Shown piece by piece: positions 16,499-22,585 of a DNA stretch of 64,000 nucleotides. The notes under the pieces were generated by a model. It searched no databases and was not told the DNA's origin. It was given only the letters and a program-made list of their open reading frames with translations. How positions within the stretch are numbered: the first letter of the stretch is position 1; every line of letters begins with the position of its first letter. Source of the stretch: Humibacter sp049446075 (GTDB taxonomy: Bacteria > Actinomycetota > Actinomycetes > Actinomycetales > Microbacteriaceae). Position numbers and translations under genes: made by a program. Location: NCBI RefSeq assembly GCF_049446075.1, contig NZ_JBMSEB010000001.1:1116001-1180000 (forward strand), written 5' to 3'.

Positions 16499-17133
16499 CC
16501 GGCGTCGCCGCGCCGTTCCGGCCGCCCAGCCTGGGCCCCGTTGGCCGCATCACGCCGCTCGCGCCGCTCCGTTCCGGCCGCTTCACGGCGCTGTGCCTGC
16601 CGCTCCTGGGCCGAGGGTGCCTGGTGCACCGAACGCTGCTGACCGTCTTCGAGACCCGCCAGCCGCTCGCGCTCGACACGGCCGATCAACGCGTCGCGGT
16701 CGATGCCTGCGTATTCGAGTACGCGCGCGACGGTGCCGACATTGGCGGTCACGATGCCATAGAGAACATCGAGCTCGGACACCCGGTGCCTGCGGCCGCG
16801 GCCGGCAGCCTGCGCACGCCTGAACGCCTCGCGAGTTGTGGATCCCCACACCGGGCGGGTCAGCCGCACGGTCGCCCCCAGCAGAGCGGGGTCGAGATCG
16901 TGGATGCCCACCACGCCGAGTGAGCGCGACCTCTCCTCGTCGAGACCCGCCACGAGGGCGTCGTACGTCAGCCCGGCATCCGCGAGGATGCCTGCTGCGA
17001 GCGAGTCGGTCTGCGCTGCGAGGGAGAGCAGCAGGTGCTCGGGAGCGACCGTGGAGGATCTGCGCTGCTGCGCCTGTTCGATGCCGCCGACGACGACGGA
17101 GCGGATCTGCTGGGGAACCGGATACTCATCCAC
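16492..17133 (-). CDS. Clp-N (Clp repeat) domain protein
   Basis: 213-residue protein with two Clp N-terminal repeat motifs, the substrate and adaptor docking fold of ClpA/ClpC, but without any ATPase module. First repeat about residues 5-75 (AQQRRSSTVAPEHLLLSLAAQTDSLAAGIL), second about 85-150 (REAFRRAQAAGRGRRHRVSELDVLYGIVT). The last 60 residues are Arg/Gln/Glu-rich and probably disordered. GTG start at 17133 lies eight bases inside the upstream HTH gene, with GAGGAG five bases before it, so translation is coupled. Actinobacteria often pair such proteins with a small HTH protein; a likely role is to modulate the HTH partner or to link it to the Clp protease, but this is inference. Confidence 0.85.
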   Translation of the reverse strand: MDEYPVPQQIRSVVVGGIEQAQQRRSSTVAPEHLLLSLAAQTDSLAAGILADAGLTYDALVAGLDEERSRSLGVVGIHDLDPALLGATVRLTRPVWGSTTREAFRRAQAAGRGRRHRVSELDVLYGIVTANVGTVARVLEYAGIDRDALIGRVERERLAGLEDGQQRSVHQAPSAQERQAQRREAAGTERRERRDAANGAQAGRPERRGDAGM

Positions 17134-17365
17134 GACGTCTCCTCAGTGCGATGTCGGCCTTCTCGAGCCGCTTCAGATGCTTCTTGTGCACTGCCTGGCG
17201 GGTGACGCCGAGCGCCTCTGCGACCAGGCCCCAACTCCAGCCTTCGCGAAGCGCATGCTCGACGGCGGCGTCTTCAAGCCGGTCGGCCAGGTCGCGCAGC
17301 GCCACCACTGCGGCGAGTTCGTCTGCTGCCCCGCCGGTGGGCGGAGGGATTCTCACGGGGTTCAC
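17126..17365 (-). CDS. Small helix-turn-helix protein, partner of the Clp-N protein
   Basis: 79-residue DNA-binding protein. A clear helix-turn-helix is formed by REGWSWGLVAEALGVTRQAV followed by HKKHLKRLEK at the C-terminus; the N-terminal half is a helix rich in Ala and Leu. The frame is open much further upstream, but the GTG at 17365 sits seven bases after the -10 box TAGGTT with a -35 TTGCCA at 17-base spacing, so a leaderless start there is favoured (alternative GTG at 17356). Both boxes are covered by palindromes that also recur at 17438, which suggests that this protein represses its own promoter. Overlaps the Clp-N gene by eight bases. Confidence 0.78.
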   Translation of the reverse strand: MNPVRIPPPTGGAADELAAVVALRDLADRLEDAAVEHALREGWSWGLVAEALGVTRQAVHKKHLKRLEKADIALRRRRG

Positions 17366-17401
17366 AATGAGCAACCTAGGTTGCTTGCTGGATGTTGGCA
17401 A
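17366..17401 (-). promoter_or_regulatory. Promoter of the HTH/Clp-N unit
   Basis: On the minus strand the -35 TTGCCA (17396-17401), a 17-base spacer and the -10 TAGGTT (17373-17378) precede the GTG at 17365 by seven bases. The -10 is inside palindrome 1 and the -35 overlaps palindrome 2, so binding at either would block RNA polymerase. Confidence 0.65.
17371..17384. promoter_or_regulatory. Operator palindrome 1 (GCAACCTAGGTTGC)
   Basis: Perfect 14-bp palindrome covering the -10 box of the HTH/Clp-N promoter. It shares GCAACCT-N2-GTTGC with the sites at 17398 and 17438. Confidence 0.65.
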
Positions 17402-17411
17402 CCTGAGTTGC
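17398..17411. promoter_or_regulatory. Operator palindrome 2 (GCAACCTGAGTTGC)
   Basis: 14-bp near-palindrome with perfect GCAAC/GTTGC arms, overlapping the -35 box; its start is 27 bases from that of site 1. Confidence 0.62.
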
Positions 17412-17437
17412 TCATCTCCCAGCCATATCTCAGATAC

Positions 17438-17451
17438 GCAACCTGTGTTGC
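17438..17451. promoter_or_regulatory. Operator palindrome 3 (GCAACCTGTGTTGC)
   Basis: Third copy with perfect GCAAC/GTTGC arms, 40 bases beyond site 2 and about 80 bases upstream of the divergent rhodanese gene. It may strengthen repression by looping or also affect the divergent gene. Confidence 0.58.
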
Positions 17452-17521
17452 TTAAGACGCATCGTGGGTCCCGCGTTACCGAATGTTGCGGCGGAACAGG
17501 GGGCGCGCGTGAGGGCCGCCC

Positions 17522-17533
17522 TAGCGTGTAGGA
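17522..17533 (+). promoter_or_regulatory. Probable leaderless -10 (TAGCGT) for sulfurtransferase
   Basis: TAGCGT is followed by six bases (GTAGGA) and the GTG at 17534. The AGGA in this spacer lies too close to the start to be a normal ribosome-binding site. Confidence 0.35.
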
Positions 17534-18475
17534 GTGAACAGCACCTCGTCGTGGACGTCCGAAGGTCGCTCGCCCGTGCCGCTTGATGGGGCGCGGCGTC
17601 ATCTTCTGACCACGGCCGAGCTCGCGGCACTACTCGATGACCCAGACGCCTCGACAGGGGCGCGGCGGGTGCTCGTACTCGATGCGACAGTGCTCACGGT
17701 TTCGGGCTTCGACGGGCATCCGTCGTACGTCACGGGGCACGAGCAGTACCTCATCAACGGTCATATCCCTGGAGCCGTCTTCGCGGATCTGCTGGACGAG
17801 TTCAGCGACCCTGATGGCCGGTTCCCATTCACGCGACCCTCCGCTGAGCAGTTCTCGCGTGCCGCCGGTACCCTCGGGGCCGGCGCCGACACGTTCGTCG
17901 TCGTGTACGACGACGCCGTCGGCCAGTGGGCCGCGCGGCTGTGGTGGTTGTTCCGCGCTTTCGGGCACGAGCAGATCGCGGTTCTCGACGGCGGACTGCG
18001 CAAATGGGCCGCCGAGGAACGACCGCTCGAGCTCGGGCACGTCACGCCGACGCCGTCGGAGGCGTATCCGGCAATCGAGCGCGATGGGTTCTGGGCCGAC
18101 AAGCAGCGCGTGCTCCAGGCGGTTACTGGCGAGCGGCCGGCCGCGCTCGTGTGCGGACTGCCCCATCGGGAATTCACCGGAGAGGCGGGTCGCCGACCAC
18201 GACTCGGGCACATCCCTGGCAGTCTCAGCGCTCCTGCTGCACGCCTCGTTGACCGCCAGACGAATGCCTTCCTTCCTGACGACGCACTGCGCGAAGTGCT
18301 CGCCGACGCGTTCGCATCGCCCGATCCGGTCGTGACCTACTGTGCAGGTGGCGTTGCCGCTGCCTCGGATGCTCTTGCTCTTGCCCTGCTCGGTCGCGAC
18401 GACGTCGTGGTCTACGACGGGTCGCTCAACGAGTGGGCAGCGGACGAGACGACGCCGCTGACGACCACGGCCTGA
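17534..18475 (+). CDS. sseA: Two-domain sulfurtransferase (rhodanese, SseA-like)
   Basis: 313-residue tandem rhodanese that moves a sulfane sulfur from thiosulfate or 3-mercaptopyruvate to cyanide or thiol acceptors in the cytoplasm. The inactive N-terminal domain spans about residues 25-165 (YLINGHIPGAVFADLLDEFS, VVVYDD, VLDGGLRKWAAE). The C-terminal domain carries the catalytic Cys in the loop VVTYCAGGVAAA near residue 275, with the closing VVVYDGSLNEWA. The active loop CAGGVA differs from the thiosulfate-type CRKGVT and the mercaptopyruvate-type CG(S/T)GVT loops, so donor preference is uncertain. It starts at GTG 17534, divergent from the HTH/Clp-N unit. Confidence 0.9.
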   Translation: MNSTSSWTSEGRSPVPLDGARRHLLTTAELAALLDDPDASTGARRVLVLDATVLTVSGFDGHPSYVTGHEQYLINGHIPGAVFADLLDEFSDPDGRFPFTRPSAEQFSRAAGTLGAGADTFVVVYDDAVGQWAARLWWLFRAFGHEQIAVLDGGLRKWAAEERPLELGHVTPTPSEAYPAIERDGFWADKQRVLQAVTGERPAALVCGLPHREFTGEAGRRPRLGHIPGSLSAPAARLVDRQTNAFLPDDALREVLADAFASPDPVVTYCAGGVAAASDALALALLGRDDVVVYDGSLNEWAADETTPLTTTA

Positions 18476-18563
18476 AGCGCCGTCGGCACGGTTACAGCTC
18501 CTTCAATTCGTCTGCTCCCCCGCCCATATCGGAGCGGGCGATGGCGCGAGTCCGAGCCCGTCC

Positions 18564-21221
18564 CTAGAACCGGTCGACGCCCGTCACCCGCAGCACCGCA
18601 GCTCCCACCTCATCGGAGGCCGCAAGATCGACGTCGGCGGCGATGCCCCAGTCATGATCGCCGGCGGGGTCGGCGAGGATCTGCCGCACGTGCCAGACGC
18701 GGCGGGTTGCGGCATCCGTCTCGTCAACGATGAGCATGCCTGCACTGCGCGCGTCGGCGTCGGTGCCGATGGAGTCGTGTTCGGAGTAGTAGGCGTCGAG
18801 GGCGCGCGTCCAGGCATCCTCGCCGAAGTCCGGGTCGAGTTCGGCGAGCCTGTCCGGCCGGTCCAGCGCGGCGAACTGCACCCTGCGGAACAGCTCGTTG
18901 CGCACCAGCACCAGGAACGCCCGGCGGTTGGATGTCAGCGTGCGCGGCGCAGGCGGCACGATGGCGCTCTCGTCGCCGCGGCGGGCATCCGGATGCACCA
19001 GGCCGTGCTCGGCCGCCTGCAAGGTTGCCCACTCGTCGAGCAGGCTGGAGTCCACCTGCCGCACGAGTTCGCCCAGCCACTCGATGATGTCGTGCAGCTC
19101 GTCGGTCTTCGCCTCGTCGGGCACGGTCTGACGCAACGCCCGGAACGCGTCGGAGAGATAGCGGAGCACGACCCCCTCGCTCCGTGCGAGGTTGTAGAAC
19201 GACACGTACTCCGCGAAGGTCATGGCGCGCTCGAACATGTCACGCACCACGGACTTCGGGCTGAGCTCGAAGTCCCGCACCCATGGCTGACTGGCGCTGT
19301 AGGTCTCGAACGCCTGGCTCAGGATGCCCTCGAGCGGCTTGGGCCACGACACCTCCTCGAGCAGCTCCATGCGCTCGTCGTACTCGATGCCGTCCGCCTT
19401 CATGGCTGCGATCGCCTCACCGCGGGCGAGGTGCTGCTGCGCGAACAGCACGGGCCGCGGATCGTCGAGAGTCGCCTCCACGACCGAGACGATGTCGAGC
19501 GCGTAGTCGCCAGTGCCGACACCGGACCCACCGCCCTCTGAGCGAGCATCAGAAGCCCCATCGCCCCCTGAGCGGACATCAGAAGACCCACCGCCCCCTG
19601 AGCGAGCGACGCGAGTCGAAGAGTGCGGAGTGCCATCCATGCCGAACAACTCGAACGCGGCGAGGGCGAACGGCGACAGCGGCTGGTTGAGCGCGAAGTT
19701 CGGCTGCAGGTCGACGGTGAGGCGCGGGATGCCGCCCGCCCCCTTCTCCACGACGCCAGCCGTCACGAGCGTGCGGTAGATCCCCAGCGCACGCCGCGCC
19801 AACTCGAGCTGCCGTTTCCACGGCTCGTGGTTGTCGAACACCAGCGACCGCACGTTGCCGAACACGTCGCCGCCGCGCGCGATGACGTTCACGATCATGG
19901 CGCTCGTGATCTGCATGTGCGGGGTCAGCGTCTCGGGCTCGGCCGCGATCAGGCGATGGAACGACGGCTCGCCCCACGACACGAAGCCCTCAGGAGCCCG
20001 CTTGCGCACGATCTTGCGCTTCTTCTTGGGGTCGTCACCCGCCTTGGCGACGGCTCGGGCGTTCTCGATGTCGTGCTCGGGAGCCTGGGCGACCACCGTT
20101 CCCGCCGTGTCATAACCGGCGCGGCCCGCACGGCCTGCGATCTGGTGGAACTCACGTGCCGTGAGCTGGCGCATGCGGGTGCCGTCGAACTTGGTGAGCG
20201 CCGTGAGCAGCACGCTCCTGATGGGAACGTTGATGCCCACGCCGAGCGTGTCCGTTCCGCAGACCACGCGGAGCAGGCCGCGCTGGGCCAGCTGCTCGAC
20301 GAGCCTTCGGTACTTCGGCAGCATGCCTGCGTGATGCACGCCGATACCGAGGCGGAGCAGTCGGGAGAGGGACTGGCCGAAGCCCGCGGCGAAGCGGAAG
20401 CCGCCGATCGCCGCGGCGATGGCATCCCTCTGCTCCCTGGATGCCACGGATGCCCCCGCGAGCGCCTGGGCACGCTCGAGCGCGTCCTTCTGCGAGAAGT
20501 GCACGACGTAGACGGGCGCTTTGCCTGCGTGCAGCAGCTCGTCGATCGTCTCGTGCACGGGCGTGAGCACGTACTCGTAGTCGAGCGGAACGGGCCTCTC
20601 CACACCCGTCACGGCGACGGTCTCTCGATGCGTGCGACGGGACAGATCGTCCGCGATGCCGCTCACGTCGCCCAGCGTGGCGCTCATCAGCACGAACTGT
20701 GCGCGCTCGAGGATGAGCAGCGGCACCTGCCACGCCCACCCGCGGTCGGGGTCGGCGTAGAAGTGGAACTCGTCCATCACGACCTGGTCGACCCGGGCAT
20801 CCGGGCCGTTACGAAGCGCCAGATTGGCCAGGATCTCCGCGGTGCAGCAGATGATGGGCGCGTCGGCGTTCACCTGCGAGTCGCCGGTCATCATGCCTAC
20901 GTTCTCGGCACCGAACGTGTCGGCGAGCGCGAAGAACTTCTCCGAGACGAGCGCCTTGATGGGTGCGGTGTAGAACGATCGGCGGCCATCCGCGATGGCC
21001 GCCGCGTGTGCGCCGACGGCGATCAGGGATTTGCCCGTTCCGGTCGGCGTTGACACGATCACGTTGGCCCCGGAGACGATGCCGATGAGCGATTCCTCTT
21101 GAGCCGGATACAGCTCGATGCCGCCGTCGAGTGCCCACTCGGCGAAAACGTCGTACACCGCATCCGGCGAATCGAGCCCCTTCACCCGCTCATCGAGACG
21201 GATGCTCTCTGCCGGACTCAT
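18564..21221 (-). CDS. Ski2-like DEAD/DEAH-box helicase with DUF3516 C-terminus
   Basis: 885-residue SF2 helicase. Walker A TPTGTGKS is at residues 58-65, motif II DEFH at 150-153, motif III SAT soon after, and motif VI is HQIAGRAGRAGYD. The C-terminal half (from about residue 500) matches DUF3516, an actinobacterial extension of unknown role; the group is thought to act on RNA or structured nucleic acid. Around residues 534-566 there is a Gly/Ser-rich insert built of three decapeptide repeats (SGGGGSSDVR, SGGDGASDAR, SEGGGSGVGT), encoded by the DNA repeats at 19526-19620. ATG start at 21221; a hairpin separates it from the upstream LysR-type gene. Confidence 0.9.
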   Translation of the reverse strand: MSPAESIRLDERVKGLDSPDAVYDVFAEWALDGGIELYPAQEESLIGIVSGANVIVSTPTGTGKSLIAVGAHAAAIADGRRSFYTAPIKALVSEKFFALADTFGAENVGMMTGDSQVNADAPIICCTAEILANLALRNGPDARVDQVVMDEFHFYADPDRGWAWQVPLLILERAQFVLMSATLGDVSGIADDLSRRTHRETVAVTGVERPVPLDYEYVLTPVHETIDELLHAGKAPVYVVHFSQKDALERAQALAGASVASREQRDAIAAAIGGFRFAAGFGQSLSRLLRLGIGVHHAGMLPKYRRLVEQLAQRGLLRVVCGTDTLGVGINVPIRSVLLTALTKFDGTRMRQLTAREFHQIAGRAGRAGYDTAGTVVAQAPEHDIENARAVAKAGDDPKKKRKIVRKRAPEGFVSWGEPSFHRLIAAEPETLTPHMQITSAMIVNVIARGGDVFGNVRSLVFDNHEPWKRQLELARRALGIYRTLVTAGVVEKGAGGIPRLTVDLQPNFALNQPLSPFALAAFELFGMDGTPHSSTRVARSGGGGSSDVRSGGDGASDARSEGGGSGVGTGDYALDIVSVVEATLDDPRPVLFAQQHLARGEAIAAMKADGIEYDERMELLEEVSWPKPLEGILSQAFETYSASQPWVRDFELSPKSVVRDMFERAMTFAEYVSFYNLARSEGVVLRYLSDAFRALRQTVPDEAKTDELHDIIEWLGELVRQVDSSLLDEWATLQAAEHGLVHPDARRGDESAIVPPAPRTLTSNRRAFLVLVRNELFRRVQFAALDRPDRLAELDPDFGEDAWTRALDAYYSEHDSIGTDADARSAGMLIVDETDAATRRVWHVRQILADPAGDHDWGIAADVDLAASDEVGAAVLRVTGVDRF
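19526..19620. repeat. In-frame 30-bp tandem repeats inside the DUF3516 helicase
   Basis: Two full 30-bp units (19526-19555 and 19556-19585) with the core CTGAGCG-N3-CATCAGAAG, and a third unit whose second half becomes GAGCGACGCGAGTCGAAGAG, close to the dispersed actinobacterial CTGAGCGAGCG...GAGTCGAAG palindrome. Because the unit is ten codons long, the frame is kept and the repeats are translated as a flexible linker. Confidence 0.7.
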
Positions 21222-21267
21222 CCGATCAGGCTAGCGGTGCGCGACGCCGCCCCGGCGCGACCAGACC

Positions 21268-21320
21268 TGGCGTACGCGACGAGGCTTGCAGTTCTGCACC
21301 GAGTGTCGTTGCGTACGCCA
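21268..21320. terminator. Long hairpin between LysR-type gene and helicase
   Basis: Arms TGGCGTACGCGACGA (21268-21282) and TCGTTGCGTACGCCA (21306-21320) pair over 15 positions with one G-T pair; the outer ten are perfect. The loop contains a second small stem (TGCAG/CTGCA). It lies after the LysR-type gene stop on the minus strand and before the helicase start, so it fits a terminator of the former. Confidence 0.5.
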
Positions 21321-21372
21321 AGGCCCGGTGAGAAGCGGGCACGCGCGTGCTGTGGCCGGGCGCAGGCATCCT

Positions 21373-21945
21373 TCAGCGACGCGAGCTGTTGGCCGTGCGA
21401 CCGCGCACGATGCCGATGAACGTGTCGATGCGATGCTGCTCCGAATCGCTTCTGGGCGGCACCGGATCGCTCATCCAGGCAAGCGCGATGCGCGTGGGTG
21501 CCGCATCGGTCACCGGCCGCGCGACGAGATCGCGGCGAGAGTGCAGCCTGGCGACGGACTGCGGCAGCACCATGCTTCCCACGCCTGCCGCGACCAGGGC
21601 AAGCGTGTCCTCCACTGCGGCGTCGAACGGATGCACCGGCCGACCCAACTCCGCCACCTCGGCAAGGGTCACCTCGTCGGCCGCGGCGACCGCGTGATCC
21701 CTGGGAACGACGACCACGGCCCGCTCCTCGTACAACGGGATGCTGTGCAAGCCGTCGCCGGCGACGGGCAGCCGCACCAATGCCATGTCGGCGAGGCCGT
21801 CGATGAGCACCGAAACCTGGTCGGGCTCATCCGTGCGCACGAGTTGCAGCGGAACGCGGCGCATCCGTTCCTCCCAGGTGCGCACCCATTTCGCGGGCGT
21901 GACGCCGCGTACGTACGCCAGGCGGAAGGGGGCGGGTGCAGCCAT
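21373..21945 (-). CDS. LysR-type substrate-binding domain protein lacking the HTH
   Basis: 190-residue protein that corresponds to the effector-binding (periplasmic-binding-fold) domain of LysR regulators: FRLAYVRGVTPAKWVRTWEER, ALVRLPVAGDGLHSIPLYEE, VAAGVGSMVLPQSVARLHSR. No N-terminal winged helix is encoded; the ATG at 21945 has AGGAGG five bases upstream and starts directly at the domain (an open frame upstream to 22047 does not encode an HTH). In many Actinobacteria this standalone domain gene lies head to head with a DUF5997 gene, as here, so the two proteins probably act together, with DUF5997 perhaps supplying DNA binding. That link is inference. Confidence 0.85.
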   Translation of the reverse strand: MAAPAPFRLAYVRGVTPAKWVRTWEERMRRVPLQLVRTDEPDQVSVLIDGLADMALVRLPVAGDGLHSIPLYEERAVVVVPRDHAVAAADEVTLAEVAELGRPVHPFDAAVEDTLALVAAGVGSMVLPQSVARLHSRRDLVARPVTDAAPTRIALAWMSDPVPPRSDSEQHRIDTFIGIVRGRTANSSRR

Positions 21946-22046
21946 GAGTGCCTCCTTCGGCCGGATCGCAGGTATGCACATCACGCTACCCGCGGCCTGG
22001 CAGACCGGGCGCACGCCTGCCGTGCCGTCGTTGGCCGGAATCGCCA

Positions 22047-22058
22047 TACGCTTGAGGG
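22047..22058 (+). promoter_or_regulatory. Leaderless -10 (TACGCT) for the DUF5997 gene
   Basis: TACGCT, six bases, then ATG at 22059. The preceding bases CGCCA are the same as in the glutathione peroxidase promoter at 27627, giving a shared CGCCATACGCT. Confidence 0.45.
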
Positions 22059-22457
22059 ATGAGTGATGCCCTGCACCCCGGTCCTGGAGCCATGAAGCCG
22101 GAGACGGCAGCCAAGAAGCTGGGCGTCTATCTGCCTGCGACGCCCGATTCGTTCCGCGGGTCGGCGATCACACGGGAGCAGTTCGCGTCGCTGCAGGCGG
22201 ATCCCCCGCAGTGGCTTGCCGACCTACGTCGCGACGGACCGCACCCGCGTGAGGTGGTTGCACGCAAGCTCGGGGTCTCCACCAGCGGCCTTTCCAGAGC
22301 CGGCGTGAAGGATGCCCTCACCACCGAACAGATCCGCGAACTGTTGGCAGCTCCCCCCGAGTGGCTCGTGAAGGAACGCGCCACGCAGGCTGCGGTGCGC
22401 GCGGAGAACGCACGGGTCAAGCAGGAACGAGCACAACGGAGCACGCGCGAACGGTGA
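22059..22457 (+). CDS. DUF5997 family protein
   Basis: 132-residue actinobacterial protein of unknown function. The family core KPETAAKKLGVYLPATPDSF begins near residue 13, followed by ITREQFASLQADPPQWLADLRRDGPHPR and a segment that looks like a helix-turn-helix (VVARKLGVSTSGLSRAGVKD). The C-terminal tail is charged (RATQAAVRAENARVKQERAQ) and likely a helix. It is divergent from the HTH-less LysR-type domain gene, a conserved arrangement, and could be the DNA-binding half of a split regulator. A Gly/Pro-rich N-terminal leader of about 12 residues depends on the chosen ATG; an in-frame ATG at 22092 would skip it. Confidence 0.85.
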   Translation: MSDALHPGPGAMKPETAAKKLGVYLPATPDSFRGSAITREQFASLQADPPQWLADLRRDGPHPREVVARKLGVSTSGLSRAGVKDALTTEQIRELLAAPPEWLVKERATQAAVRAENARVKQERAQRSTRER

Positions 22458-22464
22458 GCGCGCA

Positions 22465-22497
22465 CGGCCGGTTCGACCGCCAGCCACGCACCGGCCG
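22465..22497. terminator. Hairpin between convergent genes
   Basis: Perfect 8-bp inverted repeat CGGCCGGT / ACCGGCCG with a 17-base loop, just after the DUF5997 stop and about 90 bases before the opposite LuxR gene's stop. No T-run follows. Confidence 0.4.
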
Positions 22498-22585
22498 CTC
22501 TAGCGCTGAGCGGGCACGGCACGGTTCGACTGCTGGGCGCGCACCGTCCGCTCCAGGCTGAGCGCCCCCGGCCCGCTCGAGCTCG

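Noticed and set aside
18514..18540. GCTCC/GGAGC or CGCCC/GGGCG hairpin between the convergent rhodanese and helicase genes
   Set aside because: Two mutually exclusive 5-bp stems with long loops; too weak to call a terminator.
19526..19620. Tandem repeats considered as a CRISPR array
   Set aside because: Units are contiguous without spacers, only about three in number, and are translated in frame inside a helicase; no cas genes are present.
19623..21053. Long open frame (476 codons) on the plus strand
   Set aside because: It lies antisense to the DUF3516 helicase, has an Arg/His/Val-rich composition and no family features. GC-rich codon bias creates such frames; similar antisense shadows over many other genes were left out for the same reason.
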